From: Lymantria dispar | Lineage: Eukaryota; Arthropoda; Insecta; Lepidoptera; Erebidae | Direction: 5' to 3' | NCBI GenBank assembly: GCA_032191425.1 | Contig: CM063456.1 | Coordinates: 1,825,169-1,889,168 of the forward strand | DNA: 64,000 bases | Part shown: piece after piece, positions 9,852-20,012 of the stretch | Layout of the letters: each line of letters begins with the position of its first letter | How positions within the stretch are numbered: position 1 is the stretch's first letter | Made by a program: the position numbers and the translations under genes | The notes under the pieces: generated by a model | Databases searched by the model: none | The model's input: the letters and a program-made list of their open reading frames with translations, nothing else | Told to the model about the DNA's origin: nothing

Positions 9852-9940
9852 CATCTGGGAATTCTAACTGATGTTAAATATTGTAATTGATTAATAAAGT
9901 TTAGCCAAACACGTTGCAACTTCTCTGATATTATTGAATC

Positions 9941-10153
9941 CTAATCTATGTTTTCTTTCCAAATATCTTGCATTAAAATTTTTGCTAAAATAATTGCAGG
10001 AGCTATAAAACCAATTGGATCAAATATTTGTGATATTTGAGATAATATATTCCTTTTAGTCCGTGTAATGGTTGCTAACTTAGGAATATGTACACGTAAT
10101 GTGTCTTGTGTAGGCTGCCATTGCAGACCAAGTGTTTTGACCGAGTCTGGCAA
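9941..10153 (-). pseudogene. Pao RT-RNase H connection, fragment
   Basis: 70 residues with SVKTLGLQW and FDPIGFIAPAIILAKILMQDIW, the strongly conserved BEL/Pao block after the RT palm. A frame break near 10160-10255 separates it from the RT frame. Confidence 0.8.
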
Positions 10154-10255
10154 GCTGAAATTCTAGGAATTATTTTGTTTGTATATTTCTTCTACCAACT
10201 GTTGATTACTAATTGTAGAAGTAGCACATTCTGAAGAGGAAATTTGTTCCACAAG

Positions 10256-13108
10256 TTAAGGATTGTTGGCTGTCCATTTATGCAGTTTAAAACCAGCCAT
10301 TTTAAGTAAATCTATCAGTTGTAAGCATAATTCAGTACACTTGTATAGACACTGATTACCACTCAAGTAATCGTCTATATAAGCACAATTCTCCATGCAC
10401 TTAGATGCTAGGCTATGCGTTAATTTGTACTTTTGAGCTAAATCAAGCATAGTGCGACAAGCTAAGTATGGTGCACATTTAGTGCCATAAGTTACAGTAG
10501 CTAATTCAATACATTTTAAAGGATCTGATTTAGATTCTCTCCACAAAATTCTCTGTAAAGATCTTTGTTCAGGTGCAATGAAAATACCTCTAAACATTTT
10601 AATAATGTCACAAGAAAATACATATTTATGTACCCGGAATTGCATGATAATATCTAACAAGTCTTTGTATATATTAGGACCTTCATAAAGTATGTTATTT
10701 AAAGATACACCTGTTGATGTTTTACAACTAGCATTGAAAACGACTCGCAGCTTGGTAGATCTACTATCTGGCCTAATAACAGGCAAGTGTGGTAAGTAAT
10801 ATGCATTGTGATCACTAGGTGAAAAATCTTTTACATAATATGCATGACCTAATTGAATATATTCATCTATAAAAGCTTTATAGTTAGTAAATAGTGAAGA
10901 ATCATTTTGAAATTTTGTTTCTAAAGTTAATAAGCACCGGTAAGCTGTTTTAAACGAATTACCTAGATCTGCTACTTTTTCCTTATGTAATGGTAAGTTG
11001 ACTATATAGCGTCCTATTTTGTCTTGTGTAGTAGTTGACTGATATAACTCCTCATTGCATGACACCACCTCTCCTAGGGCGCATAGATCATAATTGGTCT
11101 CCCTCAGATATTCTCTATTGTCCAAAGTTGCTGCAGATCTTTTTGGCTGAGGTAATCCGTACTGTGCCAAGTTTTGTCCTGCTTGAGCTAATACTGCATC
11201 CTCAATCAAAATCAAACATCTGTTGTACACCTCGTCAGTGAGGTGTACAACAGATACACAATCTTGCAACTCTCTTTCCAGTTGCCGTTTAATGTCTTCT
11301 GAGAGACTCTCTTTGTATTTCTCCCAAAGGCTTAAAGGATCAGAGAGTTGACAGAAAACTAACCTTATTGTAAATAGCTCTCGCAATTTGAGAGGAGAAT
11401 CGCATAATGCAGCTTCCTCTAAAGTGGTGTCCCAATGCTTGTCGTCTTCCAGCAGACCAAGTGCCTTACACGCAGATTGAAATGTTGGATGGAGGATACC
11501 ATTCACAGTCTTTAAGTCCTCAAAGGATGTCGGTCCTCTAACCTCATGGAGCAAAAGGCGTACGTGGTAGCACTCGGTGTTGTTTGGATGAATCGTATAG
11601 ACCCTGCCCAGAGCGTGCACTTTTTTCACTCCGGGCCAGCCCTCAACATCTTTCCCTTTTTTCCTCCTTGAAAATTTTTTGCTGTTCCAGACATAGTAAG
11701 AAGGGACTTCGGAGTACTGCAGAGTTTTAGCGAAATTGTCTGTTTTGCAGATTTCAAAAAAGCCTAGGAGCGTTGTCTGTGGTGGATTATTTATCTTTTC
11801 TGACAAATTATTTGAGGTGAAGTATATTCGCTGACCGTTTTCAAGATGAACAGCGAGGTGTACGACAGGGGGGAACCTTTCATGAATGGGGAAGCTTAAG
11901 ATCCTCCAAACTGCTTCGGAACTGCTTATGTACCGGCCGCTTTCATAGATTTTTACCTCATCTTTCTCATTCTCTAGAGTAAAGGCCGCTTGATCACTGC
12001 CCTTGTTCACGTACTTACAAATATATTTGATAGATTTAACAGAATTGCAGTACTCCACATTAATATGAGCATTGAAAGTACGTGACAGGACAGGATTGTA
12101 AGGCACCACCCAGCGGTTGTCCAACTCTATTTCATTAATTTTTATTGTGTTACCACCGTCAGCTGGAGACCTCCTCCTATATTGCGGATATCCATCGTCT
12201 CCTGTCTGGGTGTCCTTGAGAAACGGTCGAGGGTACCTCTTACTGCAACTGCCATCTTTCATGCAGGGCGAGTTGTAATTTAAACTTCCGCAAGGACCAT
12301 GTATCATACTGGCCTTCACAATATCGTAGAGGAGAGGGTCTTGCTCAGGGTCAGGTATTTCTGCACTAATAACATTGTCGATCTTATCTGGGGTGATACG
12401 CTGCTCTAGCCATAGCAAGATGTGAATGTGAGGAAGACCCCGTTTTTGCCATTCTACCGAGTATATAAAGCAACGCATCCCCCCAAATAGATTGCCTTTG
12501 GTAAGAAGAGCCATCATCTTTTTCACCTTTAGGTGGAATATCCTAGCTATAATATCGTGGCGATCGTGTGACTTTTGGGCAGGTAAAAGTATATCTGTGA
12601 TGTCTTTCCATCGGGGGTTACACGTAAATGTGATAAAAAGATCAGGACGACCGTACTGACGCACGTATGTCATAGCGTCTTGTGTACGCTCGTGCATATA
12701 GCGTGGTCCCCCGGTAAAAGATGACGGGAGTACCACCTTCTGACCTAGCTGCTGAACATCAACATCCTGCCTTCCTATGGCATCCCGCAAGTGTATATAA
12801 CTGTCAGCCCTCAGCTGCGCCTGGTTGTTCCTGATATAGGTCAACCTTTCCGTCTCTATTTTGGCGTACATGTCCACTAAAAACTGACTAAAAAGGGAAC
12901 GGAAATACACCAAGTGATTATCTTCTCCTTGTCTAATCATTATACGAAAAGAATAGAACCTTGCAGCTGAAATTGTATTTTTAAGTATTAATTTGGTCTC
13001 AGGATCACGCTGAGGTAAAGAAATGGAGTACCCATCCTCGCCACGGCAAAACAAAAGCGGATACTGCAGGGCGTCATACGAACGGTGAATCTCGCTAATG
13101 CGCTGCAA
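10256..13108 (-). CDS. Chimeric ORF: Helitron Rep fused in frame to Pao reverse transcriptase
   Basis: A 950-residue open frame. Residues 1 to about 685 are a Helitron replication initiator: FITFTCNPRW near 155, the HUH motif as HIHILLWL near 226, and the tyrosine region KYICKYVNKG near 365. The conserved stretch before the helicase ends in NYDLCALGEVVSCNEEL. At about base 11049 the sequence changes with no break into Pao RT: YQSTTTQDKIGRYIVNLPL, then KLRVVFNASCKTSTG, and YIDDYLSG (YxDD) near residue 905. The Helitron helicase and the Pao gag/protease/RT N-terminus are both missing at the joint. The frame is open from a TAA at 13109 onward; the listed start codon is GTG/TTG-like, so the true start is upstream. 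Whether any chimeric protein is made is unknown. Confidence 0.85.
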   Translation of the reverse strand: MQRISEIHRSYDALQYPLLFCRGEDGYSISLPQRDPETKLILKNTISAARFYSFRIMIRQGEDNHLVYFRSLFSQFLVDMYAKIETERLTYIRNNQAQLRADSYIHLRDAIGRQDVDVQQLGQKVVLPSSFTGGPRYMHERTQDAMTYVRQYGRPDLFITFTCNPRWKDITDILLPAQKSHDRHDIIARIFHLKVKKMMALLTKGNLFGGMRCFIYSVEWQKRGLPHIHILLWLEQRITPDKIDNVISAEIPDPEQDPLLYDIVKASMIHGPCGSLNYNSPCMKDGSCSKRYPRPFLKDTQTGDDGYPQYRRRSPADGGNTIKINEIELDNRWVVPYNPVLSRTFNAHINVEYCNSVKSIKYICKYVNKGSDQAAFTLENEKDEVKIYESGRYISSSEAVWRILSFPIHERFPPVVHLAVHLENGQRIYFTSNNLSEKINNPPQTTLLGFFEICKTDNFAKTLQYSEVPSYYVWNSKKFSRRKKGKDVEGWPGVKKVHALGRVYTIHPNNTECYHVRLLLHEVRGPTSFEDLKTVNGILHPTFQSACKALGLLEDDKHWDTTLEEAALCDSPLKLRELFTIRLVFCQLSDPLSLWEKYKESLSEDIKRQLERELQDCVSVVHLTDEVYNRCLILIEDAVLAQAGQNLAQYGLPQPKRSAATLDNREYLRETNYDLCALGEVVSCNEELYQSTTTQDKIGRYIVNLPLHKEKVADLGNSFKTAYRCLLTLETKFQNDSSLFTNYKAFIDEYIQLGHAYYVKDFSPSDHNAYYLPHLPVIRPDSRSTKLRVVFNASCKTSTGVSLNNILYEGPNIYKDLLDIIMQFRVHKYVFSCDIIKMFRGIFIAPEQRSLQRILWRESKSDPLKCIELATVTYGTKCAPYLACRTMLDLAQKYKLTHSLASKCMENCAYIDDYLSGNQCLYKCTELCLQLIDLLKMAGFKLHKWTANNP

Positions 13109-13387
13109 TTAATTATCGTGGCTCTCAAGGATAATGTCTCGTTTCTCAAATTGCTGACCAACTATTACTAATGCCACCTCATTTGACGTAGGAGCATTAA
13201 AACGACCCCTGTGATTCTCCGGCGGTTTCTTCTCAGCATTAATGACTACTTTAAATGATTTAGACGTTTCAGGCACCTTGTCCAGGGCGATCTTCAAGTC
13301 TCTTACATAAGTATTAAACGTATGTAGCATTCTCTGCAGTTGCTTGACTAAGCCGGGTTTTACTTCGGGAAAGATACTGCACCTCAA
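13109..13387 (-). pseudogene. Helitron Rep, N-terminal segment (ends in a stop)
   Basis: 92 residues: RCSIFPEVKPGLVKQLQRMLHTFN and GRFNAPTSNEVALVIVG, conserved just ahead of the Rep catalytic domain in animal Helitrons. It is in the same frame as 10256-13108, separated only by a TAA at 13109-13111, so one nonsense codon splits the domain. Confidence 0.8.
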
Positions 13388-13400
13388 TTGTACTTCCCTG

Positions 13401-13928
13401 TCATCTTCGCCAACAAAATATATTTGTAAAAATTGTGGTTCTTTTGAGGAGCTGGCAGCAAGCTTCCCACCAAATGGTATACCTGGCCCTGAACTTTAAA
13501 AGTTGGCAAAAACCGTCTTTTATTATCTGTTTCGCTCCGAAAGAAGTCATTTGAAAACAACTATTATATTTACGAATACGGTTCATGAAATGGTCGTGTT
13601 CTGGATGTATATCCATTATCAAACTGTAGAGAGGCTCAGGTAGCTGTTCATAAGGCGGGAGCTGCACCTTACCAGCACTGCAGCACATGCCGGGTGGCTC
13701 CTCCTTCCACTTGAGAGCATTACACCAATGGCACTTGTTGTTCATGGCACCGAAGGATACAGTACTGTCCGTCTCATACTCTATATCAAGATCATAGGCC
13801 ATGCCGGAGTGAGCCTTGGTTTTCCAGGAGCGTCCTTTCCTTTGTACTCGTCTTCCAGGATTATTTTGCTCATAAAGAGACTGTGCCACCCTGTGTACCT
13901 CAGGGTGAGTTTTCTGGTATCTGGCCAC
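13401..13928 (-). pseudogene. Helitron N-terminal region with Cys cluster
   Basis: 175 residues. It contains NPGRRVQRKGRSWKTK, a CHWCNALKW...MCCSAGKV cluster typical of the Helitron helitron_like_N region, and then LPEPLYSLI...HFMNRIRKYN. The last 30 residues are out of frame. Two frameshifts, near 13500 and 13440, separate it from 13109-13387; the expected amino-acid pattern can be followed across all three frames. Upstream the same frame continues to the OTU domain through base 14033 without another stop. Confidence 0.8.
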
Positions 13929-14033
13929 GGCAGCACGGTGAACTGCTGGGTTTGTTTGCGCATATTTTTTTGAAGCGTTTTGAATTTGTTTTTTCCGAGT
14001 AGCGTCGGTGCATCTGGCACGACGTTTCTTGGA

Positions 14034-14663
14034 TCATTTAGTAGGAAAGATAAGAGATTGATACTGAGATACGTCATGATCTGGTTCTAATATGGGCGGT
14101 GAATTAGTAGGCACTTCATTTCTTCTCGTAGTAATCTTCTTTGCAACGACGGGGAGAAGTGAAGAAGGGGAGGCGGTCTCGGCCATTGTCGCAGTCACTT
14201 CACTACGGACGTAAACATCGAAATGGTCACGTGACAGATCATGTGTAAAGCGTAGTCGTCCCACAGGGTTACCTGTAGTACCAAAACTCATATACAGTTC
14301 ACCGTTTCGGTAAACTTCAAAGACCCATGGAAAGAGTTGCCCTGCCGCTTCCAGCTCACATAAACTACCATAAGTAAAATGGCGTAACATGTCAATGCGG
14401 TTTTCAGCGGCACTGAAGTAATTGTCCCCGTTACTGTCATGTGACATAATGGCAAACGATTCCCAGTTGTCCACCACATAGTCTACGATTTGCTCGCGCA
14501 CCTCCCTGGCCATCACCTGTGTATCATACAATATACAGGAGATGGCCCGAAACAGACAGGCTCCGTCTCCAATTATAGGAACTACGGTGTGAGGGTTCAT
14601 AGCCCCATCAATTTGCAATGTTTCAACAGTCATTGTGATAGATAATAAACAAAATCTACTCAA
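14034..14663 (-). CDS. OTU cysteine-protease domain of the Helentron
   Basis: 209 residues. IIGDGACLFRAIS at residues 30-42 holds the OTU Asp33 and catalytic Cys36. The conserved His is probably in SRDHFDVYV near residue 145. OTU domains are a known accessory part of Helentron-type Helitrons and viruses. The frame ends in TGA (14034-14036) but continues in the same frame into the Rep N-terminal region, so OTU and Rep were one polyprotein. A second ATG at residue 11 is also possible as start. Role in transposition is unproven; family members are deubiquitinase-like. Confidence 0.8.
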   Translation of the reverse strand: MSRFCLLSITMTVETLQIDGAMNPHTVVPIIGDGACLFRAISCILYDTQVMAREVREQIVDYVVDNWESFAIMSHDSNGDNYFSAAENRIDMLRHFTYGSLCELEAAGQLFPWVFEVYRNGELYMSFGTTGNPVGRLRFTHDLSRDHFDVYVRSEVTATMAETASPSSLLPVVAKKITTRRNEVPTNSPPILEPDHDVSQYQSLIFPTK

Positions 14664-15312
14664 ATAACGAACAAAAACTATGTACTTAAGTTATGCACTT
14701 ACAAATTTAAGCTAATTAAATAGTATTATAAACAAAATGAAAGTAAAAAAAAATCAAAAAATATATTGTAAAATGATTAGAAAAGAAAAGCAATTGGAAA
14801 TTTTTTTTTTTTTTAAAGATTAACAAAGAACTTTGTGAAAAATAAGAATACTTTGAAAATTAATTTGAAAAAAAAAAATTAAATATATAGTATTATAAAG
14901 TTAATGAAAGAAAAAAAATATAGAAAAATATTCGAAAATGATTAAGAAAAAACAATTTGAAAAAGAATAGTTTTTTTTTTAAATATTAGCAAAACAATTT
15001 GCAAAAGATAAGAATATTTTGAAAAGCAAAGTTATGCACTAAGGAATCAAGGCAATTAAAATAGTAGTATCATAAACTTAATAAAAGTAAAAAAAAATGG
15101 GAAACAATATTTGGAAATGATTAGAAAAGCAATTTGGAAAAGTATAGATTTTTTTGGAAAAGATTAGCAAAACAATTTTTAAAAGATAAGAAAGAATATT
15201 TTGAAAAGCAAAGAATTGTGCTGAAAAGCACGGTTTTTAAAAGATAGTGTTGCACTGAAAAGTACAGTTTACTTGTATGGTATAATCTATCGCAGCGTTT
15301 GCGCTGGACGTG
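14664..15312 (-). other. AT-rich Helentron 5' leader with degenerate repeats
   Basis: Non-coding. It consists of loosely repeated units of roughly 170-200 bp containing AAAAGATTAGCAAA..., AAGAATATTTTGAAAA and GTAAAAAAAA patterns. The reverse complement of the same region occurs at 47270-47880 in copy B. It links the OTU start to the Jockey insertion site. Confidence 0.7.
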
Positions 15313-15408
15313 TTTTGTTTGTGTACAGCTGTTGGCCGCAGATGGCCTTGACAGCTTGACGCGGACTATGGGTGAGCGCTGAGGGCTCTCAACCCGGAGA
15401 AAAGTATG

Positions 15409-16080
15409 CTAAGCGACATCGCCCAAGGGCTCCCCCTGTGGGGAACGGACCTCGGCTTGGGGCGTCGCTGGAGGCAAAGTGGGCGTGCCCACGTTTTTAG
15501 CAGTGACTTTTGCGCGGCGCGGTTTCGCACCTCGACGGCGAGGGCGGAACCGCGGATATTTATTTGTTAAGGCCTCGCGGGCCGTGTAGGCTCTTTGTTG
15601 AGCGAGTGTGATATTGTCGTCCTCGTCGTCGAGGACGTGACGAGGACGTCGGATGGAGGAGATTTTGGAGGGTCTATAGGAAGCCGCCCCAACCACTAGT
15701 TGGTTGGGGTGTGTCATGGCAGAGTCAAAGTAGCTCTGAGAGCACCGTTTCATAAACTGCTTGATGGTCGGCAGTTCGAGGTCGATGTGGAGATCGACGT
15801 TTCGTATGAACCACGGTGCTCCCGTAGCTCGGCGCATGAAACGATTTTGTAGTGTCTGTAGCCTGTGGATCCTGTGTGGCTTAACATGCGCGAACACCAC
15901 GCTGGCATAGGTCATGATAGGCCGTATGCAGGTGGTGTATAGTCGGATTTTGCTACTCAGGGGCATACGCGACCTAGAGTTGAGTAGACAGTGGAGACGG
16001 CCCATCACAAAGGCTGCCCGTGCGCGGACTTGCTTTATGTGAGGGGCGAAGCTGAGTCGATCGTCAAGGGTCACACCCAA
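15409..16080 (-). pseudogene. Jockey-like ORF2, C-terminal part
   Basis: 223 residues, starting GVTLDDRLSFAPHIK and ending in a basic tail then GEPLGDVA. It matches the end of J2 and J3 residue for residue apart from scattered substitutions. It contains the thumb/connection region with RLYTTCIRPIMTYASVVF and HRLQTLQNRFMR. Confidence 0.85.
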
Positions 16081-16637
16081 GTATTTGGCCTGCCTGGTCC
16101 AAGTAACCGGCTTGTTGAAAATTTTAAGGGGGGAATGCTATCGATAGAGTAGGAACGGGCAGTTCGTCTAGTGAACATGACCGCCTGACTCTTCTCGGGG
16201 TTGATTTCTAATCTCCACTTCCTAAACCAATTGGCTAGGGCGGTAACCGCTGTTTGGAGAGTCTTGGCTACTGTTGTCGGGGATCTACCAGCACAAAAGA
16301 GTGCGGTGTCATCAGCGTAAAGCGCTTTATGTACCCGGTTGAATTTGGGCATATCGCTAGTGTATAGCGTGAAGAGAAATGGGGAGAGGACCGACCCCTG
16401 AGGGACGCCGGCCTTGATAGGGTGGGAGGTCGACAACGTCCCTTCCACCCTGTAGCGAAAGCTGCGATGACTTAAGTAGTCATGTATAATGAGAATTAAG
16501 TAGTGAGGGATCTTGAGGAGATAGAGTTTGTAGATTAGGCCTTCATGCCAAACCTTGTCGAATGCTTTCGCTACGTCTAGGAATAATACACCCGTATATC
16601 TGTTCATGATGAACTGACTACTTGTGTATTCTACCAA
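16071..16637 (-). pseudogene. Jockey-like ORF2, RT palm
   Basis: 188 residues: GVLFLDVAKAFDKVWHEG (motif A Asp), AGVPQGSVLSPFLF (motif B) and ALYADDTALFCAG (motif C YADD). A second indel near 16080-16130 removes the frame again (J2 reads PPLKIFNKPVTWTRQAKYLGVTL). Confidence 0.85.
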
Positions 16638-18403
16638 GCGGTGAACTTGTTGTACGCGCTGTGTTTGGCTCGGAAACCAAACTGTGCGTCGGGAACGAGG
16701 TTGTTAGCCTCGGCGAATGTACGTAGTCTACTGAGAACTATTCGTTCGTAGATCTTACCTAGACCTTTTAGTAGACTAATCGGGCGGTAACTACTGGGTT
16801 CGGTACGGCGCTTGCCGGGTTTGTGGATTCCTATTACCACGGCCTCTTTCCATTGCGCGGGAAAGATGTTATTATTTAGTGCTGCATTGAAGATGCAGCA
16901 CAACAGGACTATTAAGTGGGCGGGGAATAATTTAATGACTTTATTTGAGATTCCGTCCAAACCTGGGGCTTTTCTGGTTTTAAGACCCCTGACTAACGAT
17001 TCGACCTCATCGGTGGTTACTACTGGGATAGGCTGATCGGGGTTGTCGTTTCGTAACGAGCGCGAGAGAGTGGTACGACGTTCCACTTCGTCGGCGATGA
17101 AGCGGTGATTCGCGGCGTCGGGGTGTAGTGTACTCGGCGTACACTGAAGCTCCAAGCAGTCGGCCAGGCATTCTGACTTTTCGTCGTCCATAAACGCCGG
17201 TGGCTGGTTGGGTCTGGTGAGAGGAGGGAGAGTGGACACGATGTCTTTTTTGAGTGAGCGGGAAAGCTGCCAAAAGGCTGTGTGAGAGGGCTCTAGCTCC
17301 TCGAGCATGGCGTCCCATTTGCTCTGTCTCAATTCATTAATAGCTTGTTTAACCTCCCTCTGGAGTGACCGTAGGCGGGTACGGTTGTCCTCCGTGGGGT
17401 AGCGGTCATAAGCGCGTGTCGCGGCGTTTTTACGTCTTAACAAGTCACGGACGTCGTCTGGCAGGCGCCATTTACGATCGCTCGTATCTGGTACCGGCCG
17501 CGAGCAGTCGTCCATTATCGACTGCACGTGACTTGTAAGCGACTCGATCGCCTGAGAGGTATGTTCCTTAGACGTAATGTCATTGGGAATTTGATCAAGG
17601 TGGACCGACGAGGTTGACTTGAGATTTTTCTCTAGCCGTGCCCAGTCAGTCGCTATCTTGGTCCTTTCGTTGTTATGGCCTGAGGGGCCGGGGGTGCGGG
17701 AGGCTAATTCCAGAGTCACCGGGCGGTGATCTGAGTCTAACTCGTGTTGAACTTCTATTGAACATAAACGAAGGTTTATGTTTTTGAGAAGAAAGATATC
17801 GAGTATGTCCGGCCTGTGCGAAACGTTAAAGGGGAAGTGTGTCGGCTCTATGGGCGCTATGACATCAAATCCCAGTCTGTCAGCGAATAGCTCTAAAGTC
17901 TTGCCCCTCGTATTGGAACTTTGACAGCTCCAAGAGGTGTTCTTGGCGTTAAGGTCACCGCCAATGATGACGGCGCCTCCCAATTCTAGCAAGGCTTTTA
18001 GATCTTTTTCAACCAACTGTTTCGAATGTTCTCTGTTGGGAGAGAGATATGCGGATACAAGGGTGATAGGCTGATGGCCTGAGAGGGCTAGCCTGCAAAT
18101 TGAAGCTTCAATGTACATCAGAGGGGGCGGATCCACAGGTGTGCAATGCAGCGACCTTTTGTAGTAAATGAGCGTTCCACCCATTGGTGAGGTTGTCCTA
18201 TCATTGCGAACTATATTATAGTTCGCGATTCTAGGGTCCCTGTTGAATGGTTTTAAGAACGTTTCTTGTACTAACAAGACGTCGAGCTGGTGTTCCCGAA
18301 GGAATGTGCCTACTTCATCCCTCTGTTGGGTAAGGCTATTTGCGTTGAATGTCCCTACTTTGAGGTGTCTGGGTTTAACTCTGCCGGGAGTGTACCTATC
18401 CAT
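16631..18403 (-). pseudogene. Jockey-like ORF2, 5' part: APE endonuclease and start of RT
   Basis: 590 residues. The N-terminal 230 are an apurinic-type endonuclease: GTFNANSL, VQETFLKP, GGDLNAKNTSW and SDHRPVTLEL, with the catalytic N, E, D and H visible. RT begins near residue 430 (TRKAPGLDGISNKVIK, then YRPISLL). The frame is lost near 16640, where J2 reads RAKHSCVQQVHRLVEYT and J1 reads RAKHSAYNKFTAW: a small indel. Confidence 0.85.
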
Positions 18404-18404
18404 T

Positions 18405-20012
18405 TTAGTTGAATTTGAGTGAGCCTAGACGCTCTAACGTGGGGGCGAATTTGATCGCTATATTAAGGAGGGCGAGGTTGTTTCCCTCGTTCTTTCTAAG
18501 ATCGGCTGCAATTTCGCGGATTTCCGCGAAATTGATTTGAGCCGCGAAGTTGGCCACCAGGGCTAGATCTGGATCTAGTCCTTGGGGGGCTTTTGGGGGC
18601 GCGCTTTTAGCGACGACGATGGGAATGGGGGCGCCCTGAGGGGGCTTGGGATTACCGCCGGTGGGCTGGTTTGGCCCGATTATTGGTGGTTTGGGCTGAG
18701 ATGGTGCGGGTGGGGCAGCGGGCTGCCTGTTGGGCAAGGTTGGGAAAGCCTCCTTGCTGGTTAGCAGGGGGCGAGCCCACGCATTGTGGGTTGGTAAGGG
18801 GGCTGGGACGAAGGTCTTGTTATAGTACAAGGCCTTGCCGTTTGTGTTGGGTTGGCGGACTAGCCTCCTCGGCGCTCTTGGGCAGCCGCGGTAGTTGGCC
18901 GGGTGTCCGTATTCTCCACAGAGAACACACGCAGGTGGCTCTTTGCAGAGGGAGATGTCCTTTGGCCTTTCACACTGGGCGGTGTGATGGTCACCTAGGC
19001 ACTTGACGCACCTAGGACGGGCGAAACAGTTCTTGGACGAGTGTCCATACATTTGGCACTTGTGACACTGTGCCAGATTACCATTTTTGTGTGGGGGCTC
19101 TACCGAGACCCCAGAGAGGCCACAGATGGTCTTAATTTTGTAGATTCCTTTACCCTCTGCGTTATTCCTAAGGCAGACGAGTATCATGTTAAGGGGGTAA
19201 CGACCCTTTCCCCGGATCATCCGGTGTACTTCTACAACCGGCAGATCCTGGGTTTTGAGAGAATCTAAGATCTCTTTAGTGTCGATTTCTCTCGGGACAT
19301 TGCGTATAACTGCACGCAGAAGTTTGGCTTCGGGGAGGGTGTATGTATGGTAGGGAATCTGTTGATTCCCTAGCATGCTTGACACGGTGCGGTGGTCGGC
19401 TGACGAGTGAAGGTCCACTCGTATGCCTTGGGGCGTGGATTTAGCCGATTTGTAATTTATGCAATTGGTGTTTAGCCAAGCGGAGATGGTTAGCCACTTC
19501 TCCTTGTCCCTGATATATAGGGGCGGCGGAGCCAGTGGTTTTTTGACCGTCTGCTGAGCGGTGTTGCTGTCCGTGGAAGATGGGACAGAGGTAGGGGTGG
19601 CCTGCGAGACGACTGGGGGGACCGAGGCGGCCATGGCAGTCGTTGCAGACGGGGCTGCAGCGGGTGTTTTTGCCGAGTCAGTCGGCTTAATTTTTGGGGC
19701 CTTAGAGGGAGCCTCTTTGTTGACCTTTACCTTTTTACTCCGCTTGCGGGAGCGAACTACAGTAAATGAGCCCTCATTGGGCGAATCTTCCGACTCGGAG
19801 GAGGAGGACGATGAGGCTGAGGAGGACGGGGGTGATTCCGTTTCCATCGCCGTGCTGATGGTCGGTAATTCCGGCTCAAGCGGCAGGGCGGTAGTAGGAG
19901 CGCGTTGAGGCTGGGGTGGTAAGATTGTTATTGCTCCAAAATGTTGGGCAATATAAGCTTGAATCTCTGGGATTGCCAGAAGGGCGTCGATTGTAATAGT
20001 TTTTTCCGCCAT
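18405..20012 (-). CDS. Jockey-like LINE ORF1 (Gag-like nucleic-acid-binding protein)
   Basis: 535 residues, ATG start after the 5' UTR. The N-terminal 150 residues are Ser/Pro/Ala-rich with an acidic Ser run (SSSSSESEDS) and a basic KKVKVNK patch. The middle (about 165-310) matches the pre-CCHC region of Jockey ORF1 proteins (LLRAVIRNVPREIDTKEI). Residues about 313-380 hold three zinc knuckles: CHKCQMYGHSSKNC, CVKCLGDHHTAQC and CVLCGEYGHPANYRGC. The C-terminus is Pro-rich. It should coat the LINE RNA in the RNP. The stop lies two bases before the ORF2 start, so ORF2 is probably translated by termination-reinitiation. No defect seen. Confidence 0.85.
   Translation of the reverse strand: MAEKTITIDALLAIPEIQAYIAQHFGAITILPPQPQRAPTTALPLEPELPTISTAMETESPPSSSASSSSSSESEDSPNEGSFTVVRSRKRSKKVKVNKEAPSKAPKIKPTDSAKTPAAAPSATTAMAASVPPVVSQATPTSVPSSTDSNTAQQTVKKPLAPPPLYIRDKEKWLTISAWLNTNCINYKSAKSTPQGIRVDLHSSADHRTVSSMLGNQQIPYHTYTLPEAKLLRAVIRNVPREIDTKEILDSLKTQDLPVVEVHRMIRGKGRYPLNMILVCLRNNAEGKGIYKIKTICGLSGVSVEPPHKNGNLAQCHKCQMYGHSSKNCFARPRCVKCLGDHHTAQCERPKDISLCKEPPACVLCGEYGHPANYRGCPRAPRRLVRQPNTNGKALYYNKTFVPAPLPTHNAWARPLLTSKEAFPTLPNRQPAAPPAPSQPKPPIIGPNQPTGGNPKPPQGAPIPIVVAKSAPPKAPQGLDPDLALVANFAAQINFAEIREIAADLRKNEGNNLALLNIAIKFAPTLERLGSLKFN

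Noticed and set aside
18582..19268. Several plus-strand open frames opposite Jockey ORF1
   Set aside because: GC-rich shadow frames with low-complexity Gly/Trp content; the minus strand carries the zinc knuckles.
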